A stretch of 64,000 bases of DNA from Collinsella sp. AF23-2 (GCF_003459245.1 NZ_QRVG01000001.1:186001-250000); one strand, 5' to 3'. Numbered from the stretch's first letter, positions 1 through 8,696 are shown. The notes: generated by a model from the sequence alone, not told the origin. Program-made: numbers and translations.

Positions 1-416
1 TGGGCGTGAGCTTTATCCCCGGTGGCGATTTCAACCTGCTCGCCAACTGCCTTACCTCGTTTGCTTGCGGTATGCAGGTCGAGAGCTTCCGCAAGATCCA
101 CGGTCACGGCATCGCTACGACCATGTGCATCGGCAACTTGCGCAACGCCCTGCAAAACGTGGACGACTATATCATCACCCACAAGCGCGGCTTTTTGGAA
201 AACGGCGCACTGTACTTTGGCGTGATCTTCACCTTTGTGTTTGGCGCCGTGCAGGGCAACTGGTGCATCGAGCGCATGGGGCTGCACGCCATTGCGGTGG
301 CGAGCATGCTGCTGTTTATCGCGTTTGCCATCATGTTTATCGATCGCGAACGCGACTTGCACAGGAAATGGGCCCGCATCGTAGCTGACTGGCAGACCAC
401 GAGTCTTAAGCGCTAA
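1..416 (+). CDS. DUF1275 (YoaK-like) membrane protein, 3' part
   Basis: This is the C-terminal end of an integral membrane protein whose start lies before the window; the reading frame is open from base 3. About 137 residues are visible. The glycine/cysteine-bearing helix GGDFNLLANCLTSFACGMQ is followed by HGHGIATTMCIGNLRNAL, the arrangement seen in the DUF1275/YoaK family. Two more hydrophobic segments and a basic, aspartate-containing tail (IDRERDLHRKW) follow. The family is predicted to sit in the cytoplasmic membrane and has no established biochemical role. The stop codon is followed within 10 bases by a long perfect hairpin, and the next gene is convergent. The family call is fairly secure; function is unknown. 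Confidence 0.75.
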   Translation, partial: GVSFIPGGDFNLLANCLTSFACGMQVESFRKIHGHGIATTMCIGNLRNALQNVDDYIITHKRGFLENGALYFGVIFTFVFGAVQGNWCIERMGLHAIAVASMLLFIAFAIMFIDRERDLHRKWARIVADWQTTSLKR

Positions 417-423
417 GGTGCAT

Positions 424-485
424 GTTCGTAACAACATTCAGGAGCCAGAAAAAAAACTATCTAGCTCCTGAATGTTGTTACGAAC
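424..485. repeat. Perfect 22-bp inverted repeat between convergent genes
   Basis: The arms 424-445 and 464-485 are perfectly complementary (22 of 22) around an 18-base A-rich loop. The element lies 8 bases after the DUF1275 stop and 14 bases before the stop of the convergent gene. It may act as a bidirectional terminator, although no clear T-run follows on either strand, or it may be a REP-like repeat. Confidence 0.8.
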
Positions 486-498
486 TGCTTTTTGCAAT

Positions 499-1035
499 TT
501 ATTCGAGATGCTCTTCAATCCGAGCCCTCAGAAGGGCAATGGCTGTGGGTATTCCAATTGCGGCGGCTAATTCGGCTTTATCCAAAACCTGTATGTTAAA
601 GCACGATTGTTTATCACATTGAAGGACGTTAACTGAAGATAGCTTCACTTCCCGTTGACTGAATATATCGTAATCTCCAAATAGGAAGTTACCTTTTATT
701 GTGTAATTCGGTATGTTCGTTACGCACTTCATCTCAAGTCTGTTTAGGCCATAATCGAACACCGCAACTTCCTTGTGTTCGATGATGAGCGCAACCCTGG
801 GCATGTTACTAAAACCACCGTCGACGACAGTAAAGAGCTTTTCATTTGCATCGTCATAAACGGTGTATTTAAGACTCAATAGCTGTCCTAGTGGACCCGT
901 GAACCCATGTCTTTTGATGTTGAGGTTGTCTCCCGCTGGGTTGACGAGAGCCAGAGCATGCGGATAAGGGTTACCTTCAATTGAGATTCGATATTCGTTT
1001 GTAGCCGTCTTGCTCGATTTAGGACCAGTAGCCAT
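499..1035 (-). CDS. Tubby-C/LURP-one-like (YxjI-type) hypothetical protein
   Basis: A 178-residue soluble protein with no signal peptide. It is made of short beta-strand-like segments such as LSLKYTVYDDANEKLFTVVDG and ends in an alanine-rich helix. The pattern resembles the LURP-one/YxjI (Tubby C-terminal-like) beta-barrel fold, but I cannot confirm membership by eye. I chose the ATG at 1035; a GTG sits directly upstream at 1038, and a GAGG lies about 10 bases upstream. Codon use is visibly more A+T-rich than in the neighbours, which could mean transfer. It is convergent with the DUF1275 gene and divergent from the alcohol dehydrogenase. Function unknown. Confidence 0.5.
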   Translation of the reverse strand: MATGPKSSKTATNEYRISIEGNPYPHALALVNPAGDNLNIKRHGFTGPLGQLLSLKYTVYDDANEKLFTVVDGGFSNMPRVALIIEHKEVAVFDYGLNRLEMKCVTNIPNYTIKGNFLFGDYDIFSQREVKLSSVNVLQCDKQSCFNIQVLDKAELAAAIGIPTAIALLRARIEEHLE

Positions 1036-1336
1036 CACGCGTCATCGCCTCGATCGAATTGGAACCGTCTTCTGCTTCGTGCGGAGAATTACGCTGTACG
1101 TTGCAGTACATGCAGCTGCAATAACCGCATGGGCAATTTCTAACAAAATGAATGACACTATTTGCTGCATGCATATTAATTACTATAAAGTATCCTTTTA
1201 TAAACGTATTGTCAAACATATATTGCTAAAACAGAAACAATTTATAGGCTGAGTTGGTCGTATCCTTTGGGCGATTGCTCCTATAATCTAGCCTTCGCTG
1301 CTGTCGGGAGGGAAGGACTGGGGCTCCGTTATTATG

Positions 1337-1391
1337 TTGAAACGCTTTAACAATTTTGACGTTCTCACGTGTTTTTGGTTTCAAAAGCGTT
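1337..1391 (+). promoter_or_regulatory. Candidate operator pair upstream of the alcohol dehydrogenase
   Basis: AACGCTTT at 1341-1348 is repeated in inverted orientation as AAAGCGTT at 1384-1391, with centres 43 bp apart (about four helical turns). The first copy sits in the near-palindrome TTGAAACGCTTTAA (1337-1350), which resembles LacI/CcpA-family operators with a central CG. A TTGACG at 1356-1361 between the copies could be a -35. The rest of the 415-base gap 1036-1450 is an A+T-rich divergent promoter region in which I see no gene. Confidence 0.3.
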
Positions 1392-1450
1392 AGGATGGGA
1401 CTCATAGCGTGGGGCGTAATGGGTGCCCCGCACACGATGGGAGGCTATCA

Positions 1451-2617
1451 ATGGCTAATCGTTTCGTTCTCAACACCATTTCTTATCATGGTTCCGGCGC
1501 CATCAAGGAGATTCCCGGCGAGCTCCAGCGTCGCGGCTACAAGAAGATCTTCGTCTGCTCCGACCCCGATCTGGTCAAGTTTGGCGTTACCGCTAAGGTG
1601 ACCGACGAGCTCGACGCCGCCGGCATCGCTTGGAGCCTCTACTCCGAGATCAAGCCCAACCCCACTATCCAGAACGTCAAGGACGGCGTCGAGGCCTTCA
1701 AGGCCGCCGAGGCTGACGCTATCGTGACCATCGGTGGTGGCTCCTCCATGGACACCGCAAAGGCCATTGGCATCATCATCAACAACCCCGAGTTTGCCGA
1801 TGTCCGCAGCCTCGAGGGCGTTGCTCCCACCAAGAACCACGCCGTGTTCACCATCGCTGTGCCGACGACCGCCGGTACCGCCGCCGAGGTGACCATCAAC
1901 TACGTCATCACCGACCCCGAGAAGGTCCGCAAGTTCGTGTGCGTCGACACCAACGACGCCCCTGAGGTCGCCGTCGTCGACCCCGACATGATGGCCTCCA
2001 TGCCCGCCGGCCTGACCGCTTCTACCGGCATGGATGCTCTGACCCACGCCATCGAGGGCTACACCACCAAGGGTGCTTGGGAGCTCTCCGACATGTTCCA
2101 CTTTGAGGCCATTAAGCTGATCAGCGAGAATCTGCGCGACTCCGTTGCCGAGGCCAAGTCTGGTCAGCCCGGCTCCGGCCGCGAGGGTATGGCTCTTGGC
2201 CAGTATGTCGCCGGCATGGGCTTCTCCAACGTCGGCCTGGGCATCGACCATGCCATGGCTCACACCCTGTCTGCCCACTACGACACTCCGCACGGCGTCG
2301 CTTGCGCCATGCTGCTGCCGATCGCCATGGAGTTCAACAAGCCGGTTTGCGCTGAGCGCCTGGCCAAGGTTGCCGTTGCCATGGGTGTTGACACCACGGG
2401 CATGAGCACCGACGAGGCTGCCGACGCCGCCATCGCCGCCGTCAAGCAACTCTCCGCCGACGTGAACATTCCGCATGTCTGCGAGGCCATGAAGGCCGAC
2501 GAGATCGAGGTCCTGGCCAAGGACGCCATGGCTGACGCCTGCTTCCCGGGCAACCCGCGCGAGGCGACGCTCGACGACGTCATCGAGCTCTTCAAGAAGA
2601 TCTGCCCGGCTGCCTAG
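1451..2617 (+). CDS. Iron-containing alcohol dehydrogenase
   Basis: A 388-residue cytoplasmic NAD(P)-dependent group III alcohol dehydrogenase, the usual family length. The nucleotide-binding motif GGGSSMDTAK lies near residue 97. The metal-binding block is visible as GMDALTHAIEGY (Asp and first His) followed by GIDHAMAHTLSAHYDTPHG (two further His). It resembles lactaldehyde/1,2-propanediol or butanol oxidoreductases, so it probably interconverts an aldehyde and an alcohol during fermentation; the substrate cannot be read from sequence. The ATG at 1451 is chosen because GGGAGG lies 7 bases upstream; an in-frame upstream start has no such site. It is monocistronic, with a strong terminator after it and a possible operator pair before it. 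Confidence 0.92.
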   Translation: MANRFVLNTISYHGSGAIKEIPGELQRRGYKKIFVCSDPDLVKFGVTAKVTDELDAAGIAWSLYSEIKPNPTIQNVKDGVEAFKAAEADAIVTIGGGSSMDTAKAIGIIINNPEFADVRSLEGVAPTKNHAVFTIAVPTTAGTAAEVTINYVITDPEKVRKFVCVDTNDAPEVAVVDPDMMASMPAGLTASTGMDALTHAIEGYTTKGAWELSDMFHFEAIKLISENLRDSVAEAKSGQPGSGREGMALGQYVAGMGFSNVGLGIDHAMAHTLSAHYDTPHGVACAMLLPIAMEFNKPVCAERLAKVAVAMGVDTTGMSTDEAADAAIAAVKQLSADVNIPHVCEAMKADEIEVLAKDAMADACFPGNPREATLDDVIELFKKICPAA

Positions 2618-2670
2618 CCCAGTTTGGTGGTCCTTCGCCCGTAGGCGTATGGTCTTTTGACTTGCTGCTG

Positions 2671-2702
2671 GCCCCGCCGTGCTACGCGCGGCGGGGCTTT
2701 TT
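2671..2702 (+). terminator. Intrinsic terminator after the alcohol dehydrogenase
   Basis: A perfect 9-bp stem, GCCCCGCCG (2671-2679) with CGGCGGGGC (2689-2697), is followed by five T. Confidence 0.9.
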
Positions 2703-2777
2703 GTGCCGCGCCGATGCCCCAAGATGGGCAAAACCAAGGCATGCTGCCCGCTGCGGATAGGTGGTGCACTTCTCAGC

Positions 2778-3011
2778 GTGCATTTTTGGGAGTATTCAGC
2801 AAGCTCTGAAAAATGCATAACGTTGTGAATGGGCCGCAGTGGCCCGCAGACGCCCATCGACAGCCCTTGTGGGCGGGCTATCGATGAGCGGAGGGGGCTG
2901 CCACCGCGTTTTTGGTTTGCGACGACCTGCAACACTGCTGTAACCGCGTCGCTTTGCCGTTTGCGATGGGGCTGACGGGGTCCACGGTGCTGAATACTCC
3001 GTATTTTGCAC
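2778..3011. repeat. 234-bp element bounded by imperfect 24-base inverted repeats
   Basis: Arms 2778-2801 and 2988-3011 are inverted copies that share GTGCA at the outer end and GAGTATTCAGCA at the inner end. Inside lies a second hairpin (2855-2866 with 2875-2886, 11 of 12 pairs). The left arm can also pair locally (TGCATTTTT with AAAAATGCA ending at 2816). Most of the 604-base gap 2618-3221 is this element. Open frames within it lack ribosome binding sites and look spurious. The outer GTGCAAAA and inner GAGTA resemble the ends of the 232-bp element at 44906-45137, so I infer a non-autonomous, MITE-like repeat or a structured RNA. Confidence 0.5.
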
Positions 3012-3056
3012 GGTCCAAGGTGGGGTACCCTGAGACGAAGCAAATAGATGCCTCAT

Positions 3057-3086
3057 ATTTATGCAGATACCGATAGGATTTATGCA
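3057..3086. promoter_or_regulatory. Two ATTTATGCA direct repeats 21 bp apart (ArgR-like spacing)
   Basis: ATTTATGCA occurs at 3057-3065 and 3078-3086, exactly two helical turns apart. The first, read on the other strand, is TGCATAAATATGAG, close to an ARG box. Tandem 18-bp ARG boxes with 3-bp gaps have this 21-bp period. The sites lie about 135-165 bp upstream of the M42 peptidase start. This is inference only. Confidence 0.3.
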
Positions 3087-3221
3087 AGATTGGGACTGTA
3101 AACCGAGCGCGTGCACAAAACCGGTGCGGGGACGTCTGGAGTCGGCTCGGTTTCTAGAGTATTGCACGTGCAGAAAGGTTAAAATCGGGGCTCGGTCTTA
3201 GTTTTACTTGGAAGGATGCAT

Positions 3222-4265
3222 ATGGCTTCTAATGTTGATGCTTCTCTAGAGGAGACGCTCTCCTATATTACTGACCAGTTGAAGACGCTGACTTCTATTG
3301 CTTCACCTACGGGCTATACCCGTGCGGCTACTGACTATCTAATGGAAACGTTGCGCGATATGGGCTTTGGCCCCGAGCGCTCCAATAAGGGCAACGTGTT
3401 GGTTGAGCTTGGCGGCGAGGGCGAGCCGCTCGTATTGGCGAGCCATGTCGATACCCTGGGCGCCATGGTGCGCTCCATCAAGGACAATGGTCGCCTGCGT
3501 CCCACGACGCTTGGCGGGCATCAGTGGTCTACGGCCGATGGCGAGAACTGCACCGTTTACACGCGCGATGGCAATGTCTACACGGGTGTGGTTCTCAATA
3601 CCGAGCCTTCGGCGCATGTGGCCGATGAGCCGGTCAAGACCATCGAGAAGAACATGGAAATCCTGCTCGACGAGAACGTCGACAGCAAGGACGACGTGCT
3701 CGAGCTGGGCATTCAGGCTGGAGACATCATCGCTATGGATCCGCGCACCACGGTGACGGAGAGCGGCTACATCAAGAGCCGCTTCCTTGACGACAAGCTG
3801 TCCGCGTCGATTCTGCTGGGTCTGGCTCGCGCCGTTGCTGACGGCGAGGTGACGCTCTCGCGCAAGGTGTCACTGCTCTTTACCGTGTACGAGGAGGTCG
3901 GTCACGGCGGCGCCTTTGTGCCGGCCGACACGCGCGAGATGATCAGCGTGGACATGGGCTGCGTGGGCGACGATCTGGGCTGCACCGAGCGCATGGTTTC
4001 GATCTGCGCCAAGGATTCGGGCGGTCCGTACAACTACGACCTGGTGACGACGCTGTCCAACATCGCGCGCGAGCTTGAGCTCGACTACGCGATCGATGTG
4101 TATCCGCACTACGGCTCCGACGTCGAGGCTACGCTTTCGGCTGGTTACGACATTCGCCACGGCCTGATCGGTCCCGGCGTGTACGCGAGCCACAACTACG
4201 AGCGCAGCCACATCGACGGCGCGCGCAATACCTACGAGCTCGTTCGCGCCTACGTTCAGCGCTAG
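3222..4265 (+). CDS. M42 family metallopeptidase (glutamyl aminopeptidase/FrvX-like)
   Basis: A 347-residue cytoplasmic dinuclear metallo-aminopeptidase, the normal family length. Visible landmarks are the metal-binding ASHVDT near residue 75, the DDKLSASI block, the catalytic pair in YEEVGHGG, the ligand Asp in SVDMG and the C-terminal ligand in SHNYERSHIDG. M42 enzymes form large tetrahedral complexes that trim short peptides, often releasing acidic or neutral N-terminal residues; a few relatives are annotated as endoglucanases, which I think less likely. The ATG at 3222 is preferred over the in-frame ATG at 3216 because GAAGG ends six bases before it. The gene stands alone between the ArgR-like repeats and a good terminator. 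Confidence 0.88.
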   Translation: MASNVDASLEETLSYITDQLKTLTSIASPTGYTRAATDYLMETLRDMGFGPERSNKGNVLVELGGEGEPLVLASHVDTLGAMVRSIKDNGRLRPTTLGGHQWSTADGENCTVYTRDGNVYTGVVLNTEPSAHVADEPVKTIEKNMEILLDENVDSKDDVLELGIQAGDIIAMDPRTTVTESGYIKSRFLDDKLSASILLGLARAVADGEVTLSRKVSLLFTVYEEVGHGGAFVPADTREMISVDMGCVGDDLGCTERMVSICAKDSGGPYNYDLVTTLSNIARELELDYAIDVYPHYGSDVEATLSAGYDIRHGLIGPGVYASHNYERSHIDGARNTYELVRAYVQR

Positions 4266-4301
4266 GGGAAGCGGTTCATAGCTTGGCTGACCAATTGCTC
4301 T

Positions 4302-4327
4302 AAGGCCCGATTGCTCGGGCCTTTTTT
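4302..4327 (+). terminator. Intrinsic terminator after the M42 peptidase
   Basis: A perfect 9-bp stem, AAGGCCCGA (4302-4310) with TCGGGCCTT (4315-4323), is followed by a continuous T-run. Confidence 0.9.
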
Positions 4328-4346
4328 CAATTCAGTCCGTTTAGTA

Positions 4347-4364
4347 TTATCCTGTATAAGATAA
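4347..4364. promoter_or_regulatory. TTATC-N8-GATAA dyad in the HTH-HipA promoter
   Basis: TTATC (4347-4351) and GATAA (4360-4364) form an inverted repeat with an 8-base spacer, in an A+T-rich promoter-like stretch that includes TATAAG. The E. coli HipB operator is TATCC-N8-GGATA, with a similar half-site and the same spacing. Autoregulation by the downstream fused HTH protein is an inference. Confidence 0.35.
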
Positions 4365-4406
4365 GTTATTTTAACGCGTGAAATACTTAACGAGGTGATG
4401 CGGCGC

Positions 4407-5780
4407 ATGGATACATCGGAATACTTATCTATGGGTGATGCCGCCCGTCTACTAGGCGTCACAAAGGCTCGCATATCGCAACTGGCGGCATCCGGAACGC
4501 TCGCATGCAATACTGTGGGTGGACGGAAGATGGTTGAGTATAATTCCGCGATCGCCTATCAAAAGGTCCGCAAACGAGGGCGCCGTCCTGCAGCCGATGT
4601 GGGGCGCAAGTTTACGCTGATGTCGGCCGACCATGAGGTCGCGCATGTCTCATTTGATCCGACGCGCGAGTTTCCCTTCGAAATCGCCGAGGTCCTCGAT
4701 ACGCAACGAATGCCGTTTGACACGTGTTCGAGCTTTTCTCCAACGGTGAATAAGCGGGAGCTCAACGCGTGGTGGGGGCATCGGTCGGTGCCCGATGTTC
4801 GCCCTGGGCTTATCTCGCGCTACCGCGAGCTGGGGGTTGTCAGCGGCGTTGAGGTGCCGGTTCAGTGCCTGGGCCTCTCGCTTTCGGATTGCTATTGGCT
4901 GCGGCCGACCGATTGCGACGAACTCAAATGGCAAAACATCAATTACTTCGAGAATGATTTTGAGCGGTCTGCGCCCGAGGGGCGTTCGGGTTGGCTGGAG
5001 GGCATCGGCCTTAAAAACCCCGACAACACGTCCGAGGGCGAGCTCCCTAAATCATGGGTGATCCGCCGCGGCGTTCGCGTCTTGGCTAAAGGATGCGGCA
5101 TGGATGACCAGCGACCCTTTAACGAGGCGGTTGCAACGGCCCTGCACCGTCGCTTGCTGTCGGAGGGCGAGTTTGTTCCTTATACGGTTGAGCGGATGTT
5201 CGATGGCCCTGTGTGTCTGTGCGATGACTTTCTTGATGGCCGCGAGGAATACGTTCCAGCCGTTTACGTTAAGAACGCCCTTGGCGGTCAGCGAGGAAGC
5301 TCGACGTACGACCGGTACTGCCGCTTCCTTGGTAAGCATGGAGCAGACGAGGCTGCCGTGAGAAGGTCTATGTCGCAGATGATCGTTTGCGATGCCCTTT
5401 TGGCCAACAGCGATCGCCATTGGCGAAACTTCGGCATCATCCGCAATGTCGATACCTTGGAGATAAGGCATGCACCGCTGTTCGATAGCGGCAACTGCCT
5501 GTGGTATAACGTGCCAACCGCTGTGCTCGTAGCTGGAGAGTTTGGGTTTGCCGCCAAGCCGTTTGGACCCGACCCTTCCGTCCAGCTGGCGCTTGCGGAT
5601 TCGCTCGATTGGTTCGATTCATCGCGGCTCAACGGATTTGTTGATGAGGCGATCGAGATTCTTTCGCAGAGCGAATGGGCCACGGCGGAGGGTCGACTCG
5701 AGGCCATCCGCCGCGGCCTCGAGCGTCGCATAATCGAGGTTGGTGCCGCTGTTGAGGTACTTCGACACGTGCAGCGATAA
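4407..5780 (+). CDS. N-terminal HTH fused to HipA-like kinase domain
   Basis: A 457-residue protein. Residues about 5-50 form a MerR/excisionase-type helix-turn-helix (LSMGDAARLLGVTKARISQL), followed by a basic linker (KRGRRPAA). The C-terminal half carries a HipA-type kinase catalytic loop, NSDRHWRNFG (N334, D336, H338, N341), and a DFG-equivalent, FDSG (359-362). HipA kinases phosphorylate translation targets such as GltX and are normally paired with a separate HTH antitoxin, HipB; here DNA-binding and kinase parts are in one chain and no hipB-like gene adjoins. The ATG at 4407 is chosen from a GAGGTG 9-11 bases upstream; GTG 4395 and ATG 4398 overlap that site. Convergent with mnmA. The kinase assignment is good; toxin activity is unproven. 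Confidence 0.7.
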   Translation: MDTSEYLSMGDAARLLGVTKARISQLAASGTLACNTVGGRKMVEYNSAIAYQKVRKRGRRPAADVGRKFTLMSADHEVAHVSFDPTREFPFEIAEVLDTQRMPFDTCSSFSPTVNKRELNAWWGHRSVPDVRPGLISRYRELGVVSGVEVPVQCLGLSLSDCYWLRPTDCDELKWQNINYFENDFERSAPEGRSGWLEGIGLKNPDNTSEGELPKSWVIRRGVRVLAKGCGMDDQRPFNEAVATALHRRLLSEGEFVPYTVERMFDGPVCLCDDFLDGREEYVPAVYVKNALGGQRGSSTYDRYCRFLGKHGADEAAVRRSMSQMIVCDALLANSDRHWRNFGIIRNVDTLEIRHAPLFDSGNCLWYNVPTAVLVAGEFGFAAKPFGPDPSVQLALADSLDWFDSSRLNGFVDEAIEILSQSEWATAEGRLEAIRRGLERRIIEVGAAVEVLRHVQR

Positions 5781-5788
5781 ACCCGCGG

Positions 5789-6889
5789 CTACTTAAGTGC
5801 GCCGGTCACGGTGCCCCCGCCCAGGACGACGTCGCCGCGGTAGACGACGACGGCCTGGCCGGGGGCGATGGCTCGCTGCGGCTCATCAAAAGTCAGCAGC
5901 ATTTGTCCGTCGGCGCCACGTGTAAGGGTCGCCGCCTGGTCCTTTTGACGGTAGCGGTACTTGGCGCCCACGCGAATGCCGCCGGCATCGAGCTTTGCCT
6001 CCATGCGGTCGGCAGGGGCGCTCCAGATCCAGTCGTTGGCTGTGAGCGCTGTGGCCGTCAGGTCCTCGGCCTCGCCCAGATGCACGGTGTTGTTGGCGGC
6101 GTCGACGCCCGTCACATACACGGGATGCGCCATCGCGACACCCAGGCCCTTGCGCTGGCCGATGGTGTAGCGCAGCGCGCCGTTGTGGCGCCCGACCACG
6201 CTGCCGTCGCGCCATACGATATCGCCCGGTGTAGCGGGATGTCCGCACCGACGCTCGATATAGCCCGCATAGTCGCCATCCGCGATAAAGCAGATGTCCT
6301 CGCTTTCGGCCTTCTTGGCGTTGGCAAAGCCCTGCTCGGCGGCAATGCGGCGCACGTCGTGCTCCTTGTCCAGGCCTGCCAGCGGAAAGATCGTGTGCGC
6401 CAGGCGCTCCTGCGTAAGCGAATATAAAAAGTAGCTTTGGTCCTTTTTAGGGTCCTCGCCGCGATGCAGCTGCCGGGTGCCGTCTGCCGCTTGGCTTGTT
6501 TTGGCGTAATGGCCCGTGGCGATGTAATCGCAGCCCATATTGAGTGCCGCATCGAGCAGCGCGCCAAACTTAATATGGCGGTTGCAGATGATGCACGGGT
6601 TAGGCGTCAGCCCCTCCTGGTAGGCGTTCACAAAGCGTTCGATCACGTTGCGGTCGAAGGTTTGCTGCAAGTCGAGCACGTGATGGGGTATCCCCAGGCG
6701 CTCGGCGACGGCCTTTGCATCGGCGATGTCGCGGTCGACCTTACTCATGCCCGTGGTGGGGTCGGGTGCGGGGCAGGTGAGGCGCATGGTAGCGCCGACA
6801 CATTCGTAGCCCTGACTTTTTAGCAGATACGCGGTCACGCTGGAATCGACGCCGCCGCTCATGGCGACGAGCACGCGCTTGTTGTGCAT
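5789..6889 (-). CDS. mnmA: tRNA-specific 2-thiouridylase MnmA
   Basis: A 366-residue enzyme that installs the 2-thio group on U34 of tRNA-Glu, -Gln and -Lys, using ATP and a persulfide donor. The PP-loop SGGVDSS is at residues 11-17. The two redox/catalytic cysteines are in the NPCIICN block (C102) and SEDIC (C200). Length and domain order (adenylation domain, central domain, C-terminal beta barrel ending VLGGGTV) match the family. The start has AAGGAG 9 bases upstream. It lies downstream of cysK on the same strand, separated by a terminator, so it is probably an independent unit that shares the cysteine-sulfur theme. Confidence 0.95.
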   Translation of the reverse strand: MHNKRVLVAMSGGVDSSVTAYLLKSQGYECVGATMRLTCPAPDPTTGMSKVDRDIADAKAVAERLGIPHHVLDLQQTFDRNVIERFVNAYQEGLTPNPCIICNRHIKFGALLDAALNMGCDYIATGHYAKTSQAADGTRQLHRGEDPKKDQSYFLYSLTQERLAHTIFPLAGLDKEHDVRRIAAEQGFANAKKAESEDICFIADGDYAGYIERRCGHPATPGDIVWRDGSVVGRHNGALRYTIGQRKGLGVAMAHPVYVTGVDAANNTVHLGEAEDLTATALTANDWIWSAPADRMEAKLDAGGIRVGAKYRYRQKDQAATLTRGADGQMLLTFDEPQRAIAPGQAVVVYRGDVVLGGGTVTGALK

Positions 6890-6918
6890 GGGGAGGTTCT
6901 CCTTGGTGGCATATGGCC

Positions 6919-6957
6919 AAAAAAGAAAAGCGGCGCGGGAGGCTGGTTCCGCGCCGC
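6919..6957 (-). terminator. Intrinsic terminator of cysK
   Basis: On the minus strand a perfect 9-bp stem, GCGGCGCGG with CCGCGCCGC (6949-6957 and 6930-6938), is followed by TTTTCTTTTTT. It separates cysK from mnmA. Confidence 0.9.
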
Positions 6958-7070
6958 AGACATTGTAGCAAGTTCGGACGTCTCGTGGGACATCCGAACG
7001 AGATGGGCTCAGGCTGCCAGAAGAGAGGGGAGACCGGCGTGCCTTGGACTCGTTCTAAGAACGAGAAGCT

Positions 7071-8009
<939 letters not shown>

Positions 8010-8081
8010 GGTGAACCTCCAAAGTGTTCAAATGACTGGATACCGTGTGGTTTTACGGTGTGTGTGGCAGCGAAACCCACA

Positions 8082-8114
8082 AACCTTATAGGTTGTTCGT
8101 TTTGCTGTTGGCAA
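8082..8114 (-). promoter_or_regulatory. cysK promoter with dyad operator over the -10
   Basis: On the minus strand, -35 TTGCCA (8114-8109) and -10 TATAAG (8090-8085) are spaced by 18 bases. The perfect dyad AACCT-TAT-AGGTT (8082-8094) overlaps the -10, a position suited to repression, probably by the adjacent Rrf2 protein. Confidence 0.55.
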
Positions 8115-8262
8115 GCATAGTAGACACCAAAGCCTAGTAACGCAATAGGAAATAGAAGATTATTACGAGTCGATTAACCATCTTGACGGGAATAGGTATT
8201 TTCAAAACCAATTTTTCGGCTAGAATTTCTACGAATTAAAAGACCGAAAGGCAGCTATATAT

Positions 8263-8691
8263 ATGTTGGTTTCCACAAAGGGCAGATATGCCCTGCGCGT
8301 TATGGTCGACCTGGCCGAGCACCAGGCGACAGGCCGTATCCCGCTTAAAGAGATTGCGGCGCGTCAGGGTATTTCGGAGAAGTACCTCGAGAATATTCTG
8401 GCTACGCTCGTGCGCGCCAACATGCTCTCGGGCATGCGCGGCAAGGGCGGCGGCTATGTGCTCACGCGCCCGCCCGAGCAGTACACGGTGGGCGAGATCT
8501 TGCGCCTGACCGAGGGCAGCCTGGCGCCGGTCGCCTGCCTGGATGGCGACTGCAAGGGTTGTTCGCGCTCTGACGAGTGCCCCACGCTCGACGTGTGGAA
8601 GAACCTGGACAAGCTTATCAACGACTACCTCGACGGTGTGACGCTCGATCAACTTGTCGCTCCCAACGAAGGCTACGACTACGTGATCTAG
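8263..8691 (+). CDS. Rrf2 family regulator with four clustered cysteines
   Basis: A 142-residue winged-helix regulator of the Rrf2 family (CymR, IscR, NsrR). It begins with the typical LVSTKGRYALRVMVDLA, has the DNA-recognition helix around ISEKYLENIL and the wing RGKGGGYVLTRP. A cysteine cluster, C92, C97, C100 and C106, occupies the region that binds [2Fe-2S] in IscR, whereas B. subtilis CymR lacks these residues. Divergence from cysK suggests a cysteine or iron-sulfur sensing role. A TAGAAT -10 lies about 33 bases upstream of the start. It ends 69 bases before a strong terminator shared with the convergent gene. The family is certain; the cofactor is inference. Confidence 0.9.
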   Translation: MLVSTKGRYALRVMVDLAEHQATGRIPLKEIAARQGISEKYLENILATLVRANMLSGMRGKGGGYVLTRPPEQYTVGEILRLTEGSLAPVACLDGDCKGCSRSDECPTLDVWKNLDKLINDYLDGVTLDQLVAPNEGYDYVI

Positions 8692-8696
8692 CCCAC

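Noticed and set aside
2796-3167. A 123-codon minus-strand frame in the alcohol dehydrogenase-peptidase gap
   Set aside because: It runs through the inverted-repeat element and the ATTTATGCA repeats and has no ribosome site.
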